The notes under the pieces: model-generated
What the model was told of the DNA's origin: nothing
Databases searched by the model: none
The model's input: only the letters and a program-made list of their open reading frames with translations
NCBI GenBank assembly: GCA_022385755.1
Contig: MU278360.1
Span: 527,692 to 591,691 of the forward strand
DNA from: Trametopsis cervina
Lineage: Eukaryota; Basidiomycota; Agaricomycetes; Polyporales; Irpicaceae
Direction of reading: 5' to 3'
Length of the DNA: 64,000 nucleotides
Made by a program: the position numbers and the translations under genes
Shown: positions 13,335 through 22,249 of the stretch, piece after piece
How positions within the stretch are numbered: the stretch's first letter is position 1
Layout: the number at the start of each line of letters is the position of its first letter

Positions 13335-14194
13335 CTACAAATCCATCAACGCATACTTCTCAAACTGCTTCATGAAGCGCTCCCCATATCCGTTGTTTGC
13401 AACCGTGAACCTCTTCCACTCCATACAGTCTTCACCCCCAACTCGCCTGGCTGCCATGAACACCGACAACACCAATATGTCACAAAATAACATGGTCTTT
13501 CCTGCCTCCTGCAGTTGAGGTGCTAAGTCCCCCGCGTCCTCTTCGCCCGAACTGGATCCAGAATCGGTTTGCTCAGCGACGGCCAAACCGTCGTAGATAG
13601 CACCCCTCATCTGCATATGAAGCACATAAGCGTTCTCAATGTCTTCCCAGTTCCCAGGTGCTGCTAATTGGCTCTCGTATACTCCCTGCAGATACTCCGC
13701 TGCGCGCTTGCTGACCTTTGCCCCCACGCGCGACAACATGAAGCAACGCAGTGGCTCGAGCACCTGGCTCTGAAAGGTCGCCGCGAACTCTCTGTGTGCA
13801 CTGAGCGTCCCCGAAGGGACAACGCGCGGCGTGTCAGGATACTGCTCGTCTAGATACAGCGCGATGGGCAGAGAATCAGCGATGACCTTACCCGTGGACG
13901 GGTCGAGGATCATCGGGAGGGTGTACAGCGGCTCGCCGCTGGGTTTCTTCGAAGTCGGCGGCACGCCTAGGGACTTAGCAAGCGGTTCGATGTCGGGGAA
14001 CTCGATCCACTCGGTGCGGTAGGCTATGCCTTTGTAGTTGAGAACGGCGCTGTTGATCGACGATTGGTGAGCAATAGGGATGTATGAACTGAGAGGAGGG
14101 AAGCGTACCGAACTTTCCAGGTGTTAGGGTTCCACGCCCGGAGTGGCAAAGCCCAGGCGATGTCGTACAAGACGATGGGCTCGGTCGGTGACAT
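13335..14194 (-). CDS. glutathione S-transferase, LigE/FuA-like class
   Basis: A 266-residue cytosolic glutathione transferase. The thioredoxin-like N-domain starts MSPTEPIVLYDIAW and carries NPNTWKVRAVLNYKGIAY and, later, IADSLPIALYLDEQYPD, where the glutathione-gamma-glutamyl contact (DS) lies. This layout matches the fungal GSTFuA/LigE-like class, expanded in wood- and litter-decay basidiomycetes and linked to detoxifying plant phenolics. Two exons: 14194-14109 and 14049-13335, joined over a 59-nt intron in phase 2. The all-helical C-domain is followed by an acidic Ser/Glu-rich insert near residues 195-210. The substrate cannot be read from sequence. Confidence 0.85.
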
Positions 14195-15723
14195 GTCGTT
14201 GGAAAGTGGGTGGTGGATGATCTACAAGAGAACGAGTAATGGGTATGCGTCTGGAGGCGGCTGGTGAGCTACCCTTTGAACAGGCCTGTTTTATACTGTA
14301 CTCCATACCTTGTTTATTTTGATTTAGCATGAAAATATCTCACAACACAATGCTCGGTACCTGCCTCGCATCACCACGTACGGATTATCGCAGCCGGAGG
14401 ACGCTTGAGGAGCAGCAAGGGATCGTCGGCTATTTTGACAGCTTGAGCCAGCTGCATTGACCATGTGACAACTGTTTGAACCAAGATACAAACATGGACC
14501 TACCCACTTCCCCACGACACGGTGACGCAGCGATTGCGCTAACTGGACGCACCCCGAATGTCACCTCGTGCCGCGTCCACCGCGAAGTATATCTCGCGGA
14601 CTTGAACTCAAACCCTAGTAGATTATTCACGAGGACTCCACTTCATTTTAGTCTTGATGCACTACCCTTATTTAATGTTCACTTTGCTGGCCCGTTGGTC
14701 GAAAGAAGCCGCATGCTCTCGCGCCGGACGCAGAGATGGAAGCTACCCGAATGCTGGATGTGTTCAACCCCGGATCTGGAATAATCGGGTTGGAATAATC
14801 GCTTTCATGGAGGAGATAACGCGGTGCAATTTGGACGACGAACGCGGCCCTTGAATAGATCGTGGATATCTCTCTAGGGGTCACGAGTCGCCGTCTTGCT
14901 TGAAACGGAGGCGAAAAATAGACATATCATGGAAGCGCGGACGCGTATTGGGCGACCTTGCGCCACCGTCGATGCTCTGTTCGTGCGAATCCGGTCAACG
15001 TCCTGTCAGAGTGAGATGGTGAGCTCACAAATATGTGACGGGTCAATACGCACGTTATGTCTTGCATGTTCATTGGCTTCCGACTGGTTTCCGATGCAGG
15101 ATGGGTGTATTGGTGGCACCAAGGAGAAGGTTAGCGATCCATCGAGCCAAGAGGAATCTGGCAATCGGTCTCCAGAACACCACCTGAAAGGTCTCCACAT
15201 AAAAATCCCTACGCACGCATCGCGGTATGTCCCTTATAAGCATTGCAGCAATATGGTTCCGCTCGAATGGAAAGTCAACATGCATTAACGCTTGAAGAGT
15301 TAACAAAGGCGGTCCGATTGCGTCTATGATGGGTAATTGGGAAGTTAGCTTGACAAGAAACGAAGCCAAATGCGCGCGTACTTTAGGCTCCTGCCGTTGG
15401 AATCTTTCATCCACTGTGATATTCAATCGTCTCACCATGCAAATAGCAGCCATCCAGGATCACTCAGCGCGATGTCAGCAACCCCACATACATACTCATC
15501 CTAGTGTAATTCCAAGACGCGTTCGTAAGTAAGGCAGTTCACAGAAGGAAACCTCAGTTCTTATTGCTTGCGTTATCTAGTCGCCGTTTGGGCCCCATGG
15601 TAAGAAACGTAGATTGCCGTGTAACACCCACTTACATACGGTAAGTTACATCACCCTGACACAATGCCAGTCGACGCGCATCTGCCAGGGTGCTTGTCTC
15701 GTAATCGAGAGGAGGCGTTGTGA
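14195..15723. other. intergenic, one weak ORF
   Basis: 5' flank of the glutathione transferase and 3' flank of the small charged protein gene. The only frame with a protein-like composition is a 127-codon minus-strand ORF at 15070-15453, listed separately. The rest shows no supported gene. Confidence 0.45.
15070..15453 (-). CDS. doubtful hypothetical protein, 127 residues
   Basis: One open frame of 127 codons with a mixed hydrophobic/charged composition and no domain I recognise. It has no clear promoter, and its reading runs through a possible intron (GTGCGT...TTTCAG near 15190-15225), so the frame may be chance or one exon of a larger gene. It is kept only because its composition is less biased than that of neighbouring random frames. 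Confidence 0.2.
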   Translation of the reverse strand: MAAICMVRRLNITVDERFQRQEPKVRAHLASFLVKLTSQLPIIDAIGPPLLTLQALMHVDFPFERNHIAAMLIRDIPRCVRRDFYVETFQVVFWRPIARFLLARWIANLLLGATNTPILHRKPVGSQ

Positions 15724-16063
15724 TCAATGCTCTCCGGACGTGGTGGCGTATCTGTCCTCCAAGTCCTCTTGTCCGCCAAAGCCAGCCTCGTAATCACGAT
15801 TCTGTCTGGCCGCCTCTGAGTCGCCCCCTGATGCTTTCTGAGATGCCTCACGCAGTTTCTGTAGTTGTTCTTGCTCCTAGAAAGATATCTGGGTTCAGCA
15901 TTGATTCACGGCCACAGCCTGTCTCATACCTTCGCGTGAGCATAGCGAGCCTCTTCCCCCTGTTCCTTAGCCTTCCAAGTAGGATCCTGCGGACGTTTAA
16001 CATGCGTTAAGCCACAGAGGATTCAACTTCTTGCGAACTTACTTGTGCTGTGTTTCCTGACAT
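15724..16063 (-). CDS. small charged helical protein, 76 residues
   Basis: Three exons (16063-16043, 15986-15930, 15876-15724) joined by 56- and 53-nt GT-AG introns give a 76-residue protein in one frame. It begins MSGNTAQ and contains DPTWKAKEQGEEARYAHAKE, then QEQLQKLREASQKASGGDSE, and ends TTSGEH. The centre should form a long charged amphipathic helix. The pattern of basic/acidic residues with a QLxKLRE ending faintly recalls the mitochondrial ATPase inhibitor IF1, but I would not assign that. It lies head to head with TOM40, the start codons 213 bp apart, so the two may share a promoter. Function unknown. Confidence 0.6.
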
Positions 16064-16276
16064 GCTTATACTGGTGGCGGTACAAATACAAGCTACTCAC
16101 TTGTGGAGCATTCACTGCAGCCACAGAGTCTCCCGCTCGTCCAAATCTGATTGGCCAACTGTTGCATCGAGCGTCATCTGTAGCGCTGGCGTGGGGTTAG
16201 GGTTCTACGTCCAAAATAGGATTTTTTGCGGCCGAGCTCGCTCAGGCGTCCGTGTCGTGGCACTAAACCACCAACC
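16064..16276. promoter_or_regulatory. short bidirectional promoter region with CCAAT box
   Basis: A 213-bp gap separates the start codon of the small charged protein (minus) from that of TOM40 (plus). It holds GATTGGCCAAC at 16149-16159, which contains an inverted CCAAT box (ATTGG at 16150-16154). In fungi this is a site for the Hap heme/respiration complex. No TATA box is seen. The shared-promoter role is inferred from spacing. Confidence 0.45.
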
Positions 16277-17672
16277 ATGGCTTCACCACCTCTGGCTTCG
16301 GTACCAAAAGACAGCTACTCGCCGCCCCCGGCGCAGTCGAGCTCGCTGCTGTCCGCGTTTGCGCCCGTCACCAACGTCTATAGTCGGTTCGCGTCGTGGC
16401 GGAAGGCCCTCGATCTTCCGCAACCTGGCACGATTGAGAACATCCAAAAGGAAGTCAGATGTGCGTCACACGCCTGTTTTGTCTCTCTTTTCATTTCCCT
16501 TGTAAATTATCCGAGATTTGAGTGGACGTCGTGCTGATACGCTCGTTGTGCTGTAGCTACGCACCTGACGAACTTCTTCTTCGATGGCGCCCGTGCTGAC
16601 CTCACGAAGGCCATGTCGATGAGCCCTATGTTCCAAGTGACACACTCGTTTGCGCTTGGCTCACAGACCGCACCGTCGTCGTACAACTTCGGCGCAGTAT
16701 ACGTATCTGACGACGTAAGTCGTATTTGTTGTAATGCTTTGTCGGAATGACTGACCTGAGCTCATTCGTTGGTGTCATTAGGTTCTGCTTCAAGGAGGTG
16801 TGGACAACGAGGGTAGCCTGAACGGACGTTTCACGAAGCAATGGTTTGCGGGACATTCGTCAAAAGCTCAGATGCAGGTGCGAGCGGTTGCTACGTCTCG
16901 CTTAGCCGTCAGTTCCTTATGACGCGTCCCTACAGCTCACCTCGACACCGGGCCACAGCATGATCCAGATGGAGCATGACATCTCAGGATCTGACTTCTC
17001 AGTGAACCTCCGCGCAGTGAACCCTTCGCCAGTCGACGGCACTGGTATATACACAGGTAGCGTCCTGCAGTCTGTGACGAAACATCTAGCACTCGGTGTA
17101 GAGGGCATCTGGCAGAAGCCGCATCCCGATCACTCAGAGCTTGGTCTCCAATACTACGCCAAATACGTTGGCGGCCCCGGTCTCAACGTTGACAACGAGC
17201 CTTCGGCAACCCCTGGCGCGCCCCCGAGTCAGTACAAGGATGGCACGTGGATCGCGACGGCCAGTGTGCAGCCATCGAGCTCGGTCCAGACCACATACTG
17301 GCATAAGCTTAGCGACAAGTTGGAGGTAGCAGCGGACTTGATGGTCATCAATGTTCCTCAGCGACGAGACGCGATTGCTACTCTCGGTGCAAGATGGGAT
17401 TTGAGGATGTCGGCTTTCAGGGCTCAGGTGGACTCGACGGGTAAGGTGTCGGCTCTGCTTGAGCAGAGGTTTGCGCCCTCGTTTATGTTCTTGGTATCGG
17501 GCGAGATTGACCACTTCAAGGTGAGCCTATTCCTACAGCGATATTGGAATATATTGCTAATGGATGTCTCTTCTCTTAGAACTCTGCGAAAGTGGGTGTA
17601 GGTGTGATGATCGAGAGCTCGTCTTTGACTCCAGAAGAGATGGGCATGGTCCCTCCTGGCGCGGCACTTTAA
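16277..17672 (+). CDS. TOM40: TOM40, mitochondrial outer-membrane import channel
   Basis: The beta-barrel pore of the TOM complex, through which nearly all mitochondrial precursors enter. Five exons (16277-16460, 16557-16714, 16782-16877, 16936-17520, 17580-17672) give 371 residues in a closed frame. A Pro/Ser-rich N-tail leads into NVYSRFASWRKALDLPQPGT and EVRSTHLTNFFFDGARADLTK, both typical of Tom40, then the barrel with its conserved central part (PSPVDGTGIYTGSVLQSVTK, YYAKYVGG). The C-terminus contains KVGVGVMIESS, close to the family's usual beta-signal. The start sits in a good context (ccaaccATGGc). Length and motif order are those of intact fungal Tom40. Confidence 0.95.
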
Positions 17673-17926
17673 TCTGTTATTCTACACTATCTACTTAGTA
17701 CTGCTAGAAGCCATTCACGCTGTGCAACCTGTTGCTGTGCTGTCTGTTGCTGCCTGTGCGCTCCACTCACTTCGCCATGTCCATACTTTATCGTTAACGC
17801 TGCATAATGTCAAGTTCTCACGTGATGACGTCAAGCTACATGAGAGCGGCCGAGTCCCTTGGCTGGCCTAAACCGCAACGCCGACTTCACACGACTCGCT
17901 GTTTATATAGTGAAGGATCTGCAGCA

Positions 17927-17947
17927 GTAAGCAGTAAGCAGTAGTGT
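17927..17947. repeat. short AGCAGTA tandem repeat
   Basis: Three head-to-tail AGCAGTA-like 7-mers just before the ABC ATPase start, probably in its 5' leader. Simple slippage sequence; no function assigned. Confidence 0.6.
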
Positions 17948-17962
17948 CTTCCGACATGAATC

Positions 17963-18987
17963 ATGGCTTACCTCAAGGCAGAGTCCCTAGAGTCCGTGAT
18001 AGTTATGGCCGAGATGCAAGAGCCGATTCTCGAGTTGAAGGATGTCGGATGCTCTAAAGCCCCCGGACAGCCAATATTCGAGCACGTCAACTTCGCCGTG
18101 AATAAAGGTGACGTTATCGTACTACAAGGGAAGAGTGGCTCTGGGTGAGTGGAACATTTAAGGAATCGAGTGTGAATATGTTTCTACTACTGGCTTCAGG
18201 AAGACGACGCTTCTGAAGTGCCTCGCGCATCTAAACTTGTACGAAGGCGAGATCAAGTATAGGGGAAAGTAAGTACGCATATTCAATGAGACGAGCCTGA
18301 CCAGTAACATATCCCGTCGGTTTTATAGGACGCCGCAGTCATATGGTACGTGTCCATACCACGGGCCTCCCTTGACGGCACGATGTAAACACCTATCTCT
18401 ATGCTAGGGATCCCGAAGTACAGGACACACGTCCTTTATGTGCCGCAACGACCTTCCCTCCTTCCGGGCAGTCCCCGTGACTTTCTCAACGTCGTCTCAG
18501 GGTTCGGCTCGAGGACCTCACGCTCAGGGCTGTTCCAGAAGAAGAATCATGAAGCAGAGCATGCTATTGAACGTGATTTGAACGCCTGCTTTGATACTGC
18601 GAAGGGCTGGGGAATAGACGAGGAACTCTGGGACAGGAATTGGAGTGACCTGAGCGGAGGAGAAACTCAGCGGATCGCGATGGCGATTGCGGTCGGGCTG
18701 AGGAACGCTGAGATCCTCTTGCTGGATGGTACGTAGAACAGTTTTGTATTCATCCGCTACTGAGGATCTTCTGACCCTGTACCACAGAACCGACCTCTGC
18801 TTTGGACGCAGGATCTTCTGATAAAGTAGAAAAGACGATCCTGGAGGAAGTGAAGAATAAGAACGGATCATTGAAAGCTATCGTGTGGATCACCCACTCC
18901 GCAGAGCAGGCCAGCCGCGTTGGCACACGGTTCTTACGGGTCACTGCTGGAGGCATTTATGAAGAGAGCGGGGCTCAGGATGCCTGA
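17963..18987 (+). CDS. stand-alone ABC ATPase (FetA/YbbL- or STAR1-like)
   Basis: A single soluble nucleotide-binding domain of 262 residues with no membrane segment. Five exons: 17963-18144, 18200-18268, 18329-18345, 18408-18728 and 18788-18987. Walker A is GKSGSGKTT (about 56-64, split by intron 1), the Q-loop is YVPQRP, the signature is LSGGE (from about 171), Walker B is LLLDEP (about 192-197, split by intron 4) and the H-loop is ITHS (about 231). All catalytic positions are present, so it should bind and hydrolyse ATP. Size and layout match bacterial FetA/YbbL and the plant protein STAR1, which work with a separate membrane subunit; none is encoded next door. Substrate unknown. A second ATG a few codons in is also possible. 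Confidence 0.85.
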
Positions 18988-19078
18988 GCGCAGTAGGTTA
19001 TAGGATTCGAAACATTAATGTAGTTTCCTCGTTCATGGTGTCGATACTGGTCGACGGGGGTGAAAATGCTGGTGACGC

Positions 19079-19162
19079 GGACCCTTAGCTCAATCGGTAG
19101 AGCTTTGTACTTATGTGGATAAAGTTATGCAAGGGTCCCGAGTTCGATTCTCGGAGGGTCCA
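19079..19162 (+). tRNA. tRNA-Ile(UAU), 11-nt intron
   Basis: A full cloverleaf can be drawn: acceptor stem GGACCCT/AGGGTCC with discriminator A, D-stem GCTC/GAGC, anticodon stem TTGTA/TGCAA, T-arm CCGAG-TTCGATT-CTCGG. The anticodon loop CTTATG gives anticodon TAT, reading the rare isoleucine codon AUA. An 11-nt intron (19116-19126) follows position 37, the usual site, and tRNA-Ile(UAU) genes commonly carry introns in eukaryotes. Internal A and B boxes (TAGCTCAATCGG, GAGTTCGATTC) fit a Pol III promoter. Confidence 0.9.
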
Positions 19163-19242
19163 CGCTTCTTACTTCTTTTTGCAAGGTAGTTTGTGCAGAT
19201 GAGGCTTGTAATTATGTATGCTCTAAAAGGAAAGTCTCTACC

Positions 19243-19343
19243 GGACCCTTAGCTCAGTGGTAGAGCTTTGTACTTATGTGGTTAACTGATTCGCTTGAGC
19301 ACTTCCAATGCAAAGGTCCCGAGTTCAACCCTCGGAGGGTCCA
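19243..19343 (+). tRNA. tRNA-Ile(UAU), 29-nt intron
   Basis: A second copy 80 bp downstream with the same stems, the same CTTATG anticodon loop (TAT) and the same T-stem, but a different D-loop, a few changes in the T- and variable loops, and a longer intron (29 nt, 19279-19307). A run of T starting at 19344 would stop Pol III. The exons match the upstream gene closely while the introns do not, suggesting duplication followed by intron change. Confidence 0.9.
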
Positions 19344-19570
19344 TTTTTGTTGACCGCCAGATGTCCCTGCAAAGCACTCTTTGTCGACGCCCTTATAATA
19401 CGTACAAACGCATGGATTACAAATGTGTATCGTAGAGAGATAGAATCAATTATGACAGAGAAATAAAACATTGTTTCTTAACATGAAGCCAACAACATTC
19501 CTAGAGAACGAACATGAAGTGTACAATACCAAAAACAGACAACAGGAGGCTCAGTCATCAGAAACAACTG

Positions 19571-21767
19571 TCAGGACGGTGCCCCGGGCTTATTCGTCTG
19601 GCCGTTGTTCGTACGGTTTTGCAAAATCGTACCGTTAACACCGGTCAGCCCGTTCAATGGCCCGTGATCATGGGAAGCATCTCCATTTGCAGGAGACAGT
19701 ACGCCGTTTTTCTGCTCGATCAGGAATGCTTGTATGGTCTCCTGCATTTTGAGCACCGTTCGTAAATGCGCCATGACAGTCCCCGAAAGCTCCGCTGTAT
19801 GTCCCGACAGGATAGTCTCCACCTCTTGTCGTAGTTTCAACAACATCGGACTGATGTCCTCACGTACCGCGGCAATCAACATCGGTCGTAAAGTATCCAC
19901 CATAGTCTGTATGTCAGGGAGGATTGGAGGTGGTACTGGGTCTGGTGGTCTTGCTATATATGCTGTCAGTGCTGCGTTCAAGGCTTTGATCTCGGCGTTC
20001 TGGGCCCTTAGCATGTCCTCTGTGACCCGCTGCCTCTGTTCCAACTACGAGATGCGATGTGGAGATTAGCACCTTACTCCCGGGAGTTAATATGAGCCAA
20101 CTCACAAGTGCGACTTCCTGCTTTATGCTTTCGTTTTCCGCTTTGAATCGGGCGGTAGCGTCGTCGACTTCGTTTAGATGCCTGATGATGCCACCCACTT
20201 CCTTTGCCATCTCCTCAATATCCTTTCCTGCCAGTTCGAACTCACTCTCCAATGCCCGTAATTTTACTTGCGTCTCTTCAGAAATCTGGCCCGTGTCTAT
20301 CACCTGTGGATCGGCAGGGCGAGAAAGTTCCAGCGCAGCTAATTTCTCCTCGAGGCGATCGTCCACATTTGCGGAAAGTTCTTGGTCGTATTGTACCATA
20401 TCGTTCTCCAAGTCAGCGATCTTGGTCTCCATAGCTGAGAGACGATCTGAAAGTGCATCCAAGTCTGCCTGGGAAGCACTCGGTTGTACGTTACTCTCTG
20501 CAGGCCTTTGTGGTTCCTCCGAGAGACGACGGCGTTTCGTTGGACGCGGGTCATCTACCACCATCCCATCATTATCTTGATCAGAGTGCACCGGCATCGG
20601 AACTTTGGGACTTGGTTTTCTTTCAGCAACTTCAACAGGGGTACCCTGATTCAGCAGCGATGCCGATAACTCCTTCACTTGGTCTCTCAAAGCGAGCACG
20701 GTGACGCGAACTTCTCGGAACTTCTCTTCCTGAGTCTCAATATGATCGGCATCCCCTGACAAAGGACGCGGTGGGATGGGCCAGAAGTCAGAATCGATGA
20801 GACGATACACGAAGGTGTTGAGCTCCTCTCGTTTTGCCTTTAGACGTGCCTCCGCCTCAGTAATTTGTTTGACCATTCGACCTTTTGTTTCCGTAGAAAG
20901 ATCAAGTCGTTGGCGCGAGTTGACAAGTCGTCGTAGAGAGGCTATACTACTCTCAATCTTGACATAGTCGACCCTGGCATTCACAGCATCTGCCATTACT
21001 CTAGACGCGAGTAAAACCCATTATGTTGTCAGCTGCGCCGTATCTGCTAGCGTGCTTGACACGCACCTTATTCGGCTCACCCAGCCATCCATCTTGTCGT
21101 TTCTCACAACATCTGGGATCTTCTTATCTGAGGTCTTCTTGGGGGCTTCCGGCCGTGCCACGGATATGGAGGGAGGGGGCATTGATTCTGTGGAGGTAGG
21201 TGCAGCTTTAGATGGAAGAGCCCGTACGGCGACATTTGAGGTAGATCCTCTCCTCTCCTCCTCTCCTTTGCCGTCATACGTGCTCTTCCCTATCTTCACG
21301 GATCCCTCTTTATCTTTCTGCATCTTATCTTTTGTTCCCGTGGTTGGTGTTACTCTAGTCATAGAACTGCTGCTCGCGGTTCGCGGACGTTCGGTGATAT
21401 CGCTAGCGGTGGATGTACGCCGAGGAGGAGAAGGTCTTCGGTCCCGCTTATCTGTCTTAGAGCGAACGGAGTCCGGAGATGTTGGCCTCACACTCGACGC
21501 GCTAGACTTCCGCTCCGCCAATGCGCTCGAGGACCCAAAGTGAGAAGTCGAAGTCGAAGACTGCCCAGCTCTGTCCTTGTCTGGTGATGTATAGCTTTGA
21601 TACTCCCAATCGCGGTCACGATTGCGAGGGTCATAGCCCATAGGAGGATTGCTTGGCGTAGCTGTTTTCCATTCAGGATCGGTGGGGTGGGCGAACATGC
21701 AGTTGTCCCGTGGGCAGCCTAGTGCGCCATTCTGTCTTTTGCGGGATGTACCATCGTCGTTATACCA
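19571..21767 (-). CDS. CCCH zinc-finger and coiled-coil protein (5' end unresolved)
   Basis: Three exons (21767-21067, 21000-20106, 20044-19571) join in frame for 689 codons. The N-terminal piece, WYNDDGTSRKRQNGALGCPR followed by DNCMFAHPTDPEW, is the second part of a CCCH zinc finger; the first cysteine must lie on an upstream exon (perhaps 21790-21900) that I could not place. Next comes a long Ser/Arg/Lys-rich disordered stretch, then two long coiled-coil regions split by a basic KRRR cluster near PTKRRRLSEE, and an Asn/Gly-rich tail. CCCH fingers usually bind RNA, so a nuclear RNA-linked role is possible but inferred. Opposite-strand ORFs of 163-173 codons here are shadows of biased composition. 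Confidence 0.75.
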
Positions 21768-22249
21768 CTACAACGCAGTGTATGTCAGTGACGTCCCAAT
21801 TGACGAACTTATTCCTAAAGACTGGTCATGCACATACACGACATCGCCGTGAGGCCTTTCTGCCTAACATCCTCTCTTGTATACAGCTCCACGAATATCC
21901 TCGGTGCAGTGTGTGACTTGCTTTCGTGTGTGGCAAAAAGCCGGTCGCACAATAAGAAAGGAGTATGTATCAAGAACACGAGCATAACATGAGTAACAGG
22001 CCACTTCTAAAACGCTGGATGACCAGCGCTTATTACTACATGTAGCCACGGTAGCGGGAGCACTACTGTAGTACGGACTCGGATATGATGCACTGGCCAA
22101 TGAATAGGAAACACGTCGTAGAAAGGTTGATAGCATGTATACGGCGATAGCTAAATTAAATACATAAGTAGGACAATCACTTAGCTCCACCAGTCGCATT
22201 CCATGGCGTACAGATGCAAGCTGCATGGCAATCCAAACGACTACAAGCC

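Noticed and set aside
15724..16063. Calling the 76-residue protein a mitochondrial ATPase inhibitor (IF1)
   Set aside because: Only a loose charge pattern matches; the IF1 core motif and a targeting peptide are not clear.
20059..21543. Long plus-strand ORFs of 163-173 codons
   Set aside because: They are antisense to the CCCH/coiled-coil gene, whose exons join in frame and show coiled-coil heptads; the antisense products are Ser/Leu-rich shadows.
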